Shown here: one piece after another, positions 1-8,834 of the stretch
Numbering within the stretch: the stretch's first letter is position 1
Layout: each line of letters begins with the position of its first letter
Source of the DNA: Lacinutrix sp.
GTDB lineage: Bacteria; Bacteroidota; Bacteroidia; Flavobacteriales; Flavobacteriaceae
DNA: 64,000 nucleotides
Assembly: GCF_029238095.1 (NCBI RefSeq)
Contig: NZ_JAQWGS010000004.1
Coordinates: forward strand, 1 to 64,000
Direction: 5' to 3'
Program-made: the position numbers and the translations under genes
The notes under the pieces: model-generated
Database searches by the model: none
The model's input: the letters and a program-made list of their open reading frames with translations, nothing else
What the model was told of the DNA's origin: nothing

Positions 1-56
1 GTCTTACGTTTTAAGTCGCTAATTAAAGCACTGGCACTTTTCTTGTTTTTCATCAT
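1..56 (-). CDS. Start of a probable IS3-type transposase OrfA (partial)
   Basis: Reading the minus strand from 56, two adjacent ATG codons open a frame that runs off the window edge after 18 codons. The peptide begins MMKNKKSASALISDLKRK. That Lys/Ser-rich start followed by a basic stretch resembles the first residues of flavobacterial IS3-family OrfA proteins, which continue into a helix-turn-helix. This is a resemblance from memory over very few residues. It is supported by the neighbouring gene being cut off about 70 bases upstream, as expected at an insertion. It could instead be any short basic protein. The rest lies outside the window. Confidence 0.4.
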   Translation of the reverse strand, partial: MMKNKKSASALISDLKRK

Positions 57-105
57 TTAAGATTTAAAGGTTTGTAAAAATAATAAAACCTCTCTCTTAT
101 ATTAA

Positions 106-123
106 AGTGATAACTAGTTCACT
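106..123. repeat. Candidate insertion-sequence end
   Basis: An imperfect palindrome, AGTGATAACTAGTTCACT, lies between the putative transposase start and the truncated nuclease frame. Read on the minus strand from 121 it begins TGAACTAGTTATCAC, and IS3-family elements typically begin with TGA. This would place the element boundary near 121. The other end is not in the window, so neither the inverted repeat nor a target-site duplication can be confirmed. Confidence 0.3.
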
Positions 124-132
124 TTTTGCTGA

Positions 133-1152
133 CGTTATACAAAAGAAGGTGTTTCATTTACTAGCTTACTTTTAGATGATATTTATAAACAAGGAAGCAC
201 ATTAACAGATAGAAAAAAGACTTTAAACGAACTTTGTGAAAAAGGTCTAAACATTTCAAATTTAAAAGGAAGTACTTTGGACGATAAAATAAGTAGTCTA
301 ATTCAGCATTTTGAAAATGTTGAGCGTGATGAAAAAGTTGGCATTTCGTTAGATGGTTTTGACAAATTGCTTGCTGAATTATACCAATCGCTTCCAAAAC
401 TAAACAAACAGATAAAAGACCAATTTGAACTACAAGATGAGTTTGTTTTAAAAGCAGATTTTTTACTCGATTATAACATTAAACCAAGAGATATTTTGGA
501 TTTAATTATTAAAACCGATTTAACAAAATTTATAAAAGATAATGGAATCAAGCAACGAGGTGACGATATTTTAAATATTCTTGAACATTATAAAGATGTT
601 GAGAATCTATATTTAGAGAATTATGAAAATGTTGCTTACAGAAATTTAAACTTATTAAAAGAAAACGGAATAACAGTTAAGGAAAGTGAACTCGGAATTA
701 AATTTGAAGATTTAACAAAAGTTATTTTCAAAGGTTTAGGTTTTAATGTTGACGATGCGATTAAAAACAAACTGAACACTAAAAAGGATATGATGGATAT
801 TCTTTTAAACTTGAATAATAACGAAATAATTATTGTAGAATGTAAAACAAGCAAAGAAAGAGGTTACAATAAATTTAGTTTTGTTTCAAGACAATTAAAA
901 TCGTATCAAAATTTAGCTCTTAAAAATGACTTGCGAATAGTCAAAATACTACTTGTTGCTCCAGAATTTAGCGATGATTTTGTGACAGATTGCGAAATGG
1001 ACACAGAAATGAATTTATCTCTTATTACTGCTTCAACATTATCAAATATTTCAGAGGCATTTAAAACTTCAAAATACACAGAATTTCCACATGTGCTATT
1101 TAGAGATATTGTAATAAATGAGGAAAGAATATTAAAAGCGTTAAGTAAGTAA
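133..1152 (+). pseudogene. 5'-truncated PD-(D/E)XK nuclease-like gene
   Basis: An open frame starts right after a stop at 130-132 and runs 339 codons to the TAA at 1150-1152. No ATG lies near its beginning. The first possible start is a TTG at 277, but coding-like sequence clearly continues upstream of it (residues such as SLLLDDIYKQ). The N-terminal part is helical and charged. The C-terminal third looks like a restriction-endonuclease fold: a hydrophobic strand after Asp in DMMDILL, then IIIVECKTSK, giving the D...ExK pattern with Cys between Glu and Lys. The gene lacks its promoter and N-terminus and abuts a putative insertion-sequence end, so I read it as a remnant. The original may have been a Mrr-like or other defence nuclease, but that is inference. 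Confidence 0.65.
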
Positions 1153-1223
1153 TCTGCTAAAAAACTAGTAGTTTCAAAATATTTTTAAAAACAATCACGT
1201 TCAACAAACATCAAAAAAACAAA

Positions 1224-1251
1224 AAAATCAGCATCTCTAAATGCTGATTTT
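1224..1251 (+). terminator. Hairpin terminator after the nuclease remnant
   Basis: An 11-bp perfect stem (AAAATCAGCAT / ATGCTGATTTT) with a 6-base loop. It is flanked by A-rich sequence on the left and T-rich sequence on the right, so it could work in both directions. Confidence 0.7.
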
Positions 1252-1357
1252 TCTGTTATATCTCATGCTATCAATTTCTATAAATGTATTGCAACACACC
1301 ATACTTTACAATAACTATTAAATAGTTTGCGTTAATATAGCACTAACGCTATTCGCA

Positions 1358-2860
1358 ATGAAACAACTAATCACCTACTCTATCCTATTTTTTACAACTG
1401 TATATAGTATTCAAGCACAAGACTGTATGCTTAATTTAACAGTAACGCTAGAAAACATAAATGGTGGTGTATTTAAAGACCAAACGGTTACACTTACTTC
1501 TAAAACAGACGAAAAAACCTATCAACTGCAAAGCGACCAAAACGGTCAGGCTCTATTTAATTTGCCTTGTAATGCGGTTTTCGATATTAAAATTTCGAAT
1601 TATACCAGAAAAAAAGTAATAGAAACACCAAACTTAAATGGTGGCACACTTACCAGAACCTTTACTTATGGTTCTAATATGGCTGCTATGGATAAAAAAA
1701 TGGCCATGTCTGGTGCAGAAAAAGCTACCATTAAAGCACATGTTAAAACATTAGCAGATACGCTGTTTTTAAAATCTTCGGTCATGAAAACACCAAAGAA
1801 CAAGAGCTATTATGCTGTTGTAAACCTTAGTATTAAAGACCTTAACAATGGACCATTAGCAAACGAAATTACAACCATAACAGGAGAAAGCAGCAAAAAA
1901 TCTATTAAAACCAAAACAGACAAAAATGGTCGCCTTATTGTTTATGTGCCTAAAGGCGATAACTACACTGTAAACTTTACTTACAACAAAAAATACGCAA
2001 CTTTTGATACTTATTATACTAAAGGCTCCTCTAATATAAGACTAGAATACAGCTACTTAGGCACTAAAGAAATAGAACGACGCAAAAAAGAAGAAGCAGC
2101 ACGTATTGCCAAAGAAGAATTAAGATTAAAAGAAGAAGAAGCGCGTTTTAAAACAGAATGCGAACGTTTAAAACTTACCGAAGAAGAGTGTAGAAGAAAA
2201 GAATTGGAAGGCTATATAGATACTATAAACAACAATGCAGATAAAATGATTATTTCTACAATTTTTGAGAGAAATCCATGGAAAAACAAACTTATTGTTT
2301 GTGATTTAACAGGTAGTATGAGTCCTTATGTTGCAGAATTATCGGTATGGTACAATCTTAATTTATTGGTAGAAAAAAATCTTCAGTTTGTATTTTTTAA
2401 TGATGGTGACAATAAGGAAGATGAAGAAAAGAACATAGGCGAAACTGGTGGTGTGTATTATACTAGCTCAAGAAATATAAGCGAATTAAATGGTTTGGTC
2501 TCCAAAGTATCGGCTTCTGGAAGTGGTGGTGACTGCGAAGAAAATGATTTAGAAGCCCTAATTAAAGGCACGAAACTGGCTAAACCATTCGACCATTTGG
2601 TTTTAATAGCAGATAGCAATTCGCCTGTTAGAGATTTAGAACTTTTAAGTAACCTTACAACACCTGTTCATGTAATATTATGTGGTTATGAGGATTTTAT
2701 TTTAAACGATTATTTAAAAATAGCCTGGAAAACCAAAGGAAGCATACATACCATTGAAGAAGATATTGTAAATATCTACAGAATGCTAGAAGGACAAAAC
2801 ATTACCATAGATTCAAAAACCTACAAACTAATGGGAGGCGATTTTATTAAATTAAATTAA
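1358..2860 (+). CDS. Secreted protein with coiled coil and von Willebrand A-like domain
   Basis: A 500-residue exported protein of unknown role. Residues 1-21 are a signal peptide ending in QAQ. Two stretches resembling beta-rich carboxypeptidase-regulatory or CNA-B modules follow at about 24-105 and 148-235. A highly charged Glu/Lys/Arg coiled coil spans about 240-285. The C-terminal part from about 305 begins with IVCDLTGSM, which resembles the metal-ion-dependent adhesion site DxSxS of vWA domains but with Thr for the first Ser. The glycine-rich SGSGGDCEEND and a later LVLIADSN strand also fit a vWA fold. A hairpin (GCGTTA / TAACGC, 1329-1349) sits just upstream of the start. The gene stands alone. 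The domain call is from motif shape only, and the protein is not otherwise recognised. Confidence 0.75.
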   Translation: MKQLITYSILFFTTVYSIQAQDCMLNLTVTLENINGGVFKDQTVTLTSKTDEKTYQLQSDQNGQALFNLPCNAVFDIKISNYTRKKVIETPNLNGGTLTRTFTYGSNMAAMDKKMAMSGAEKATIKAHVKTLADTLFLKSSVMKTPKNKSYYAVVNLSIKDLNNGPLANEITTITGESSKKSIKTKTDKNGRLIVYVPKGDNYTVNFTYNKKYATFDTYYTKGSSNIRLEYSYLGTKEIERRKKEEAARIAKEELRLKEEEARFKTECERLKLTEEECRRKELEGYIDTINNNADKMIISTIFERNPWKNKLIVCDLTGSMSPYVAELSVWYNLNLLVEKNLQFVFFNDGDNKEDEEKNIGETGGVYYTSSRNISELNGLVSKVSASGSGGDCEENDLEALIKGTKLAKPFDHLVLIADSNSPVRDLELLSNLTTPVHVILCGYEDFILNDYLKIAWKTKGSIHTIEEDIVNIYRMLEGQNITIDSKTYKLMGGDFIKLN

Positions 2861-3170
2861 GTGTTTAGTTGTAAAATTAAATTGAATGTTAACGTGTATA
2901 GATTATCAATTCTGTTGGTATTAAGGCTATTAAAACCAAAAATATATTTTAATTAAACACTCCTAGTTATTCTAAAAATGGTAACGAGCACTATTTAAAA
3001 TGAAGGTTTTTTATAAATAAAAAATGAAAAAAGACAATGAGTAATTACAATTAAAACAGAACCAAATTTTAATTCAATGTTAACAACTTCCATTTTCTAA
3101 ACCCATAAATAATTGTATTTTTACGCTGGACTATTTTAATTTAAGTTCGCAAATAAAACCAAATCAATTA
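2861..3170. other. 310-bp A+T-rich intergenic region before parA
   Basis: No open frame of note and no strong hairpin. The best promoter-like sequence is TATTTTTA at 3116-3123, a one-mismatch form of TAnnTTTG, with no TTG box at the usual distance. It presumably carries the parAB promoter. I looked for a parS-like palindrome (TGTTTCACGTGAAACA type) here and elsewhere and saw none. Confidence 0.4.
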
Positions 3171-3935
3171 ATGGGTAAAATAATTGCCATTGCCAATCAA
3201 AAAGGAGGAGTTGGAAAAACAACAACCTCAGTTAACCTTGCCGCATCTTTGGGTGTTTTAGAGAAAAAAGTATTGCTTATAGATGCAGATCCACAAGCAA
3301 ATTCTACCTCTGGATTAGGCATAGATGTCGAGGCTGTAGAGATTGGTACCTACCAACTTTTAGAACATACTAATACTGCAAAAGAGGCTATAATAAAAAC
3401 CAATACGCCTAACTTAGATATTATTCCGTCGCATATAGATTTAGTCGCTATAGAAATAGAACTTGTAGACAAAGAGTCTAGAGAATACATGCTTAAAAAA
3501 GCATTAGAAGACATTAAAAACGATTACGATTTTATAATTATAGACTGTGCACCTTCTCTTGGCTTATTAACACTAAATGCGCTAACAGCTGCTGATGCTG
3601 TAATTATACCTATACAATGCGAGTATTTTGCACTAGAAGGTTTAGGCAAATTATTAAACACTATAAAAAGTGTTCAAAAAATTCACAACGCAGCGTTAGA
3701 CATAGAAGGTTTATTGTTAACCATGTACGACTCGCGTTTACGTCTCTCTAACCAAGTGGTAGAAGAAGTACAAAAGCATTTTAACGATATGGTGTTTAAA
3801 ACCATTATACAACGTAATGTTAAACTAAGCGAAGCACCAAGTTATGGTGAAAACATCATTAATTACGATGCCTCTAGTAAAGGTGCAGCAAATTATTTAA
3901 GTTTAGCAAAAGAAGTAATCAATAAAAACTCCTAA
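3171..3935 (+). CDS. parA: Chromosome-partitioning ATPase ParA (Soj)
   Basis: A 254-residue ParA/MinD-type ATPase acting with ParB in chromosome segregation. The deviant Walker A motif KGGVGKTT is at residues 11-18 with the signature Lys. DADPQ at 38-42 is the Walker A' motif and IIIDCAPS at 122-129 is Walker B. Length and the absence of an N-terminal helix-turn-helix fit the small chromosomal type. The start ATG at 3171 gives the standard MGKIIAIANQ beginning. parB begins three bases after its stop, so the two are one operon. Identification is firm. Confidence 0.97.
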   Translation: MGKIIAIANQKGGVGKTTTSVNLAASLGVLEKKVLLIDADPQANSTSGLGIDVEAVEIGTYQLLEHTNTAKEAIIKTNTPNLDIIPSHIDLVAIEIELVDKESREYMLKKALEDIKNDYDFIIIDCAPSLGLLTLNALTAADAVIIPIQCEYFALEGLGKLLNTIKSVQKIHNAALDIEGLLLTMYDSRLRLSNQVVEEVQKHFNDMVFKTIIQRNVKLSEAPSYGENIINYDASSKGAANYLSLAKEVINKNS

Positions 3936-3938
3936 ACA

Positions 3939-4847
3939 ATGGCGAAGGCAACAAAGAAACAGGCTTTAGGCAGAGGACTTTCGGCTTTATTAAAAGACCC
4001 AAGTAACGATATACAATCTGTACGAGATAAAAACGCAGATAAGGTTATAGGAAATATAGTAGAACTAGAACTGGATAACATCGAGATGAATCCGTTTCAA
4101 CCACGTACTAGTTTTAACGAAGAAGCCTTACGCGAACTGGCTTCGTCTATAAAAGAATTAGGTGTAATACAGCCAATTACGGTTAGAAAATTAGGTTTCG
4201 AAAAATACCAATTGGTGTCTGGAGAACGCAGGTTTCGTGCCAGTAAATCTATAGGTTTAAAAACTATTCCTGCATACATACGTATAGCAAACGATCAAGA
4301 GAGTTTAGAAATGGCATTGGTAGAAAACATCCAACGTCAAGACTTAGACCCAATAGAAATTGCATTATCATACCAACGTTTAATTGATGAAATTCAATTA
4401 ACACAAGAACAAATGAGTGAGCGTGTAGGAAAAAAACGCTCTACAATTGCTAATTACTTGCGTTTATTAAAGCTAGATCCTATTATTCAAACTGGTATGC
4501 GTGATGGCTTTTTATCTATGGGACACGGTCGTGCAATTATTAATATTGAAGACCAAAGCATTCAATTAGACATTTACGAGAAAATATTAGCAAACAAACT
4601 TTCGGTACGTGAAACCGAAGCCTTAGTAAAAAATTATAATGCTACCAATGAAGTTGTTGTGCCCAAAAAAGCAGCATCAACCGAATTGCCTAAATTTGTA
4701 AAAAAAGGAATGGCAGCGTTTTCAGAATACTTTGGTCATAAAATAGACGTTAAAGTATCTAGCAATGGAAAAGGAAAAATAACCATTCCGTTTCATTCTG
4801 AAGAAGATTTTAATCGTATTAAAAAGTTAGTACAAAGTGACAAATAA
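3939..4847 (+). CDS. parB: Chromosome-partitioning protein ParB (Spo0J)
   Basis: A 302-residue ParB protein that binds parS and spreads as a CTP-dependent clamp. LGRGLSALL near the N-terminus (10-18) is the segment that stimulates ParA. NPFQPR starts the ParB/Srx-like domain and GERRFRA (95-101) is the arginine-rich CTP-binding box. VENIQRQDL and a helix-turn-helix around 155-180 (QEQMSERVGKKRSTIANYLRLL region) provide parS recognition. The C-terminal about 60 residues are the dimerisation region. It follows parA in an operon and its end overlaps the GTG start of the next gene. Confidence 0.97.
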   Translation: MAKATKKQALGRGLSALLKDPSNDIQSVRDKNADKVIGNIVELELDNIEMNPFQPRTSFNEEALRELASSIKELGVIQPITVRKLGFEKYQLVSGERRFRASKSIGLKTIPAYIRIANDQESLEMALVENIQRQDLDPIEIALSYQRLIDEIQLTQEQMSERVGKKRSTIANYLRLLKLDPIIQTGMRDGFLSMGHGRAIINIEDQSIQLDIYEKILANKLSVRETEALVKNYNATNEVVVPKKAASTELPKFVKKGMAAFSEYFGHKIDVKVSSNGKGKITIPFHSEEDFNRIKKLVQSDK

Positions 4848-5457
4848 AGTCCTGATAACCGTTTTTAGTGTACTCCTTTGTTTTTCTGCTATAGCACAAG
4901 AAGGCAAAGAAGAGCAGAAAATTACAAAAGAAAAGAAGTCGCCATCTGCTAAAAGTGACGACACTTTGGTTATTATTCCAGCAGATAGTGCTTTAACTAG
5001 AAAAGAAATAGATCCATTACGTCCAGCAAAAGCAGCCTTCTACTCTGCCGTTTTACCAGGATTAGGACAAGCCTACAACAAGAAGTATTGGAAAATTCCA
5101 ATAGTATATGCAGCCATTGGAACAGGTATTTATTTTTATACAGACAATAATAAACAATACAAACGTGTTCGTGAAGCCTACAAAAGACGTTTGGCTGGTT
5201 TTGAAGACGATGAGTTTCAAGGCAGACTTACAGATGATGGTTTGAGAGAAGCACAAAAATCGTTTAGACGAAACAAAGAACTGTCGCTTTTAATAACCTT
5301 TGGCTTATATGCCTTAAATATTGTAGATGCCAATGTAGATGCGCATTTGTTACAATTTAATGTAGACGATAATTTAAGCTTTAAACCACACTACACTATT
5401 GACGAATTCAATAATAAAGGACGTGTTGGTTTAACCATGAATTTTAAGTTAGATTAG
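4837..5457 (+). CDS. DUF5683 domain membrane protein
   Basis: A 206-residue protein with an N-terminal signal or anchor segment (about residues 4-20, ending SAIAQ). A charged linker follows, then a conserved core from about residue 55 with the signature PLRPAKAAFYSAVLPGLGQAYN. Two hydrophobic segments follow (IPIVYAAIGTGIYFYT and LSLLITFGLYALNIVDA). This matches the DUF5683 family common in Bacteroidota downstream of parAB. The function is unknown. The start is a GTG at 4837 inside the end of parB (11-base overlap), which suggests translational coupling. No ATG occurs before the core, so the GTG start is the best choice. Confidence 0.85.
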   Translation: MTNKVLITVFSVLLCFSAIAQEGKEEQKITKEKKSPSAKSDDTLVIIPADSALTRKEIDPLRPAKAAFYSAVLPGLGQAYNKKYWKIPIVYAAIGTGIYFYTDNNKQYKRVREAYKRRLAGFEDDEFQGRLTDDGLREAQKSFRRNKELSLLITFGLYALNIVDANVDAHLLQFNVDDNLSFKPHYTIDEFNNKGRVGLTMNFKLD

Positions 5458-5557
5458 TCATTTAAACAGCATTTGTGGTCATTAAAAAACTATAAATAAG
5501 ATTTCTGTATTACTGTAATACATTCAGTATAAATAAGGAAATAACAAAAAAGAGTTT

Positions 5558-6262
5558 ATGAAAATCGCTTTACTAGGTTATGGTAAAATGGGCAAAACTA
5601 TTGAAGCTATTGCTTTAAATCGTGGTCATGACATTGTTTTAAAAACATCTCAATCTATAGCTTCAGAGATTACAACTGCAGATGTTGCTATAGATTTTAG
5701 TATTCCTAAGGCAGCTTATAATAATATTTCAAACTGCATAAACCATAATGTCCCAGTAATTTCTGGAACTACAGGTTGGCTAGAAAACTATCCAAAAATT
5801 ACGGCATTATGTGAAGAAAAAAAAGGCGCATTTATCTATGCTTCTAATTTTAGCTTAGGTGTAAATATTTTTTTTGAACTTAATAAGTCATTAGCAAAAA
5901 TGATGTCTACTTTAAAAGATTACAAAGTAGCTATTGAAGAAATACATCATACTCAAAAACTCGATGCACCAAGTGGTACAGCTATTTCGTTAGCCGAAGA
6001 TATTATAAATAATAACGCAAATTATAATGCTTGGCAGTTAGATAGTAATACCAACAAAACAATTCCTATTACAGCAAAACGAATTAAAAATGTACCAGGA
6101 ACTCACAATATCACGTATAACAGCGAAATAGATACTATAAAGCTAAAACACATTGCGCACAGCAGACAAGGTTTTGCTTTAGGTGCTGTAGTTGCTGCAG
6201 AATGGTTAGTAGGTAAAACAGGTGTTTACACCATGAAAGATGTGTTATCTATTAATGATTAA
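5558..6262 (+). CDS. dapB: 4-hydroxy-tetrahydrodipicolinate reductase
   Basis: DapB reduces 4-hydroxy-tetrahydrodipicolinate to tetrahydrodipicolinate in the cytosolic lysine and diaminopimelate pathway. GYGKMGK at 7-13 is the nucleotide-binding loop. SGTTGW at 69-74 fits the family. The diagnostic EIHHTQKLDAPSGTA block is at 128-142, with the His pair and Lys134 at the active site. At 234 residues it is slightly shorter than the roughly 270 of E. coli but normal for Bacteroidota. It precedes lepB, separated by a broken four-helix-bundle gene. Confidence 0.95.
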   Translation: MKIALLGYGKMGKTIEAIALNRGHDIVLKTSQSIASEITTADVAIDFSIPKAAYNNISNCINHNVPVISGTTGWLENYPKITALCEEKKGAFIYASNFSLGVNIFFELNKSLAKMMSTLKDYKVAIEEIHHTQKLDAPSGTAISLAEDIINNNANYNAWQLDSNTNKTIPITAKRIKNVPGTHNITYNSEIDTIKLKHIAHSRQGFALGAVVAAEWLVGKTGVYTMKDVLSIND

Positions 6263-6268
6263 TTTCTA

Positions 6269-6634
6269 ATGACAAATGATAAACGATTTAAAAACAAGAA
6301 CTAAGGCATTTTTGCTCATAGATGTATTAAACTCTCTTTAAATCTGCCTGATACGTATTTAGGTAATCATATAAAGAAACAACTCTTTATATGTTCAACG
6401 TCAGTAGCAGCAAATTATAGAGCAACATGTATTGCGCAATCGAAAAAAAGTTTCATTTATAAAATAAGTATTGTAATTGAAGAGGTAGATGAAAGTCATT
6501 TTTGGATAGAGTTTATAGTAGACGAAAGCTTAATTGCTTTAGATAAGTGTAAATCTTTGTTAAATGAAGCAGATCAGCTCACTAGAATTTTTATATCATC
6601 TAAAAAAACTGCAAATTTGAATATTAACAATTAG
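6269..6634 (+). pseudogene. Broken four-helix-bundle (23S rRNA IVS-type) protein gene
   Basis: The ATG at 6269 opens MTNDKRFKNKN and then meets a TAA at 6302-6304. After it, the same frame continues to the TAG at 6632-6634 with a clear family pattern: AHRCIKLSLNLP, LGNHIKKQL, STSVAANYRA, IVIEEVDESHFW. The expected TKAF segment is found one frame over at 6300-6311. One extra A (about 6299) and two extra Ts (about 6312-6313) therefore break and then restore the frame. The intact family are about 120-residue pentameric four-helix-bundle proteins of unclear function, first seen in intervening sequences of 23S rRNA genes. It starts six bases after dapB. Confidence 0.75.
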
Positions 6635-6666
6635 ACATTAGTAAATAAACATTATACATTTAAAAT

Positions 6667-8397
6667 ATGAACGGAACACAATGGATTATATTCTTCTTGA
6701 TTATTCAAGGTATTCACGGATTAGCCACTTGGAAATTATATATAAAAGCAGGTCGTAAAGCTTGGGAAGCGTTTATTCCTGTTTACAATGCTGTTATTTT
6801 AATGAAAATTATTAACAGACCTTGGTGGTGGACCATTTTACTTTTTTTACCTATTGTAAACCTTATTATGTTTCCAGTAATTTGGGTAGAAACCGCTAGA
6901 AGTTTCGGAAAAAACGCAACAGTAGATACTTTTTTAGCCATTGTTACTTTAGGCTTTTACAACTTTTATTTAAACTATGTTGCAGATGTTAAACATATTG
7001 AAAACAGAGCATTAATTGCTGGTAGTAGTGCTGGAGATTGGATTAGTTCTATTCTTTTTGCTATAGTTGCAGCAACTATTGTGCACACTTATGTTATGCA
7101 ACCATTTGTTATTCCTTCGTCTTCTTTAGAAAAAACACTTTTAGTAGGCGATTTTCTATTTGTTAGTAAGTTTCATTATGGCGCAAGAGTACCTATGACG
7201 ACGGTTGGATTACCAATGGTACACGATTCAATTCCGAAGACAAAAACTAAATCTTACTTATTTAACGATAAATACGAAGAACGCAACACCTCTTGGATTA
7301 ACAAATTGCAATTACCATATATGCGTTTACCAGGTTTCGAAAACATAACACGAAACGAAATTGTAGTTTTCAATCAACCAGCAGATACCTTGTTGGATAT
7401 GAATGATTTTACACCTGATAGAAACTACTATAAACCAATAGATAAGAAAACCAATTTAGTAAAGCGTTGCGTTGGTATAGCTGGAGACACTCTTGAAATT
7501 AAAGCTGGACACGTTTATATTAATGGTGAGAAAAATGTATTACCAGACAGAGCACGTTTACAATTCTTTTATGAAATAAAAACTAAAATGAATATTAATG
7601 ATTTTTCTAATAAACACGGAATTACAGAAAGATCTCCTAGACCATATGAAATTTTCAATATCTCAAATACATATTGGAACAATCCAGAATATAAATTAGC
7701 GCTTCAACAAAATCCTCAAGTTAGTTTAGTTGTTGTCTCTCAAGATTCATTAAACACAAGAGTTAAAGGACGATTAACAAAAAAAGTTTTTGATGCATTA
7801 AAAATGACTGTAGTTGAAACGAGATTTGATGCAAATATGACAGAGGAATTAGCCGCTAAAGTAGCTAAAGATCCAAGTGTTATTTCATTAGAGAAAGTTA
7901 ACTCTGAAACTCCAGATGCACGTTTATTTCCTCAAGATTCTGAATATACGTTTACAGCAGATAATTTTGGACCTATTTACATTCCTAAAAAAGGTGAAAC
8001 ATTAGATTTAACTATTAAAAATTATCCATTATACAAACGTGTTATTGGAGAATACGAGAGAAATACCATAACTTCTCGTGGCAACCAAATTTTAATAAAT
8101 GGCGAAGTGGCAACTAGCTATACGTTTAAACAAGATTATTACTGGATGATGGGAGACAACAGACAAAACTCTATAGACTCTAGATATTGGGGATTTGTAC
8201 CTTTTGACCACGTGGTTGGAAAACCAGTTTTAGTTTGGATGAGTTTTGATACTATTAAAAAGAAAATACGTTGGGATAGATTATTTACAACTGTCCATGG
8301 TACTGGAGAAAAAACATCTTATTTAATTCCTGTTCTAGTTTTAATTGCTGGATTGATAGGTTTTAACCGTTTTAGAAAGCGTAAGAAGGCTAAATAG
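6667..8397 (+). CDS. lepB: Signal peptidase I, long Bacteroidota form
   Basis: LepB cleaves signal peptides from exported proteins at the inner membrane. At 576 residues it is far longer than the E. coli enzyme, as is usual in Flavobacteriia. Residues 1-110 hold three to four membrane segments, a DUF5684-like part with a WWW motif at 53-55. Another transmembrane helix lies at about 125-145. The catalytic block follows at 145-160, with PSSSLEKTLL equivalent to PSGSM-type motifs, so Ser153 is the likely nucleophile. VKRCVGIAGD at 265-274 carries the general base Lys266. A long insertion then separates these from the C-terminal GDNRQNSIDSRYWG box. A final hydrophobic helix with a basic tail ends the protein. 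Confidence 0.95.
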   Translation: MNGTQWIIFFLIIQGIHGLATWKLYIKAGRKAWEAFIPVYNAVILMKIINRPWWWTILLFLPIVNLIMFPVIWVETARSFGKNATVDTFLAIVTLGFYNFYLNYVADVKHIENRALIAGSSAGDWISSILFAIVAATIVHTYVMQPFVIPSSSLEKTLLVGDFLFVSKFHYGARVPMTTVGLPMVHDSIPKTKTKSYLFNDKYEERNTSWINKLQLPYMRLPGFENITRNEIVVFNQPADTLLDMNDFTPDRNYYKPIDKKTNLVKRCVGIAGDTLEIKAGHVYINGEKNVLPDRARLQFFYEIKTKMNINDFSNKHGITERSPRPYEIFNISNTYWNNPEYKLALQQNPQVSLVVVSQDSLNTRVKGRLTKKVFDALKMTVVETRFDANMTEELAAKVAKDPSVISLEKVNSETPDARLFPQDSEYTFTADNFGPIYIPKKGETLDLTIKNYPLYKRVIGEYERNTITSRGNQILINGEVATSYTFKQDYYWMMGDNRQNSIDSRYWGFVPFDHVVGKPVLVWMSFDTIKKKIRWDRLFTTVHGTGEKTSYLIPVLVLIAGLIGFNRFRKRKKAK

Positions 8398-8459
8398 TTT
8401 AATTTGTTGATGTGGTAATTGGTTGATTTGTTTTTACTCGACTTTAAAAATGGAACGCT

Positions 8460-8822
8460 ATGTATGTTTATAGTTTTGAAAAATTAGAAGTTTGGGTAGA
8501 AGCAAAAGAACTTTCTAAAGTTATATATATTGTAACAAAAGATTTTCCTTCGGATGAAAAATTTGGATTAACTTCTCAATTAAGAAGGGCTTCAATTTCC
8601 ATATGTTCTAATATTGCTGAAGGCTCAGCAAGAAAAACAAACAAAGATAAAGCACACTTTACTACAATGGCTTTCAGTTCTGCTGTAGAAGTTTTAAATC
8701 AAGTTATAATTACTGAAGAGTTAGGATTTATTACCAAAGAACAATACTCTTCAATAAGAAAACAGATTGAAAGCATAGCCAATAAGTTGAATGGTTTAAG
8801 GAATTACCAAATAAACAAATAA
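8460..8822 (+). CDS. Four-helix-bundle protein (23S rRNA IVS family)
   Basis: A 120-residue protein with the family hallmarks: YSFEKLEVWVEAKELS at the start, SQLRRASISICSNIAEGSAR in the middle (the conserved NIAEG), and a C-terminal helix SIRKQIESIANKLNGL. The family folds as a four-helix bundle and forms pentamers. Its role is unclear, and related bundles serve as accessory proteins of diversity-generating retroelements, none of which is seen here. The ATG at 8460 gives the conserved start. It lies downstream of lepB, while a diverged and broken relative lies upstream of lepB. The following gene starts 12 bases after its stop. Confidence 0.85.
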   Translation: MYVYSFEKLEVWVEAKELSKVIYIVTKDFPSDEKFGLTSQLRRASISICSNIAEGSARKTNKDKAHFTTMAFSSAVEVLNQVIITEELGFITKEQYSSIRKQIESIANKLNGLRNYQINK

Positions 8823-8834
8823 CCATATCAACAC

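Noticed and set aside
2861-3170. parS-like site near parAB
   Set aside because: No copy of the TGTTTCACGTGAAACA-type palindrome was found here or elsewhere in the window by eye.
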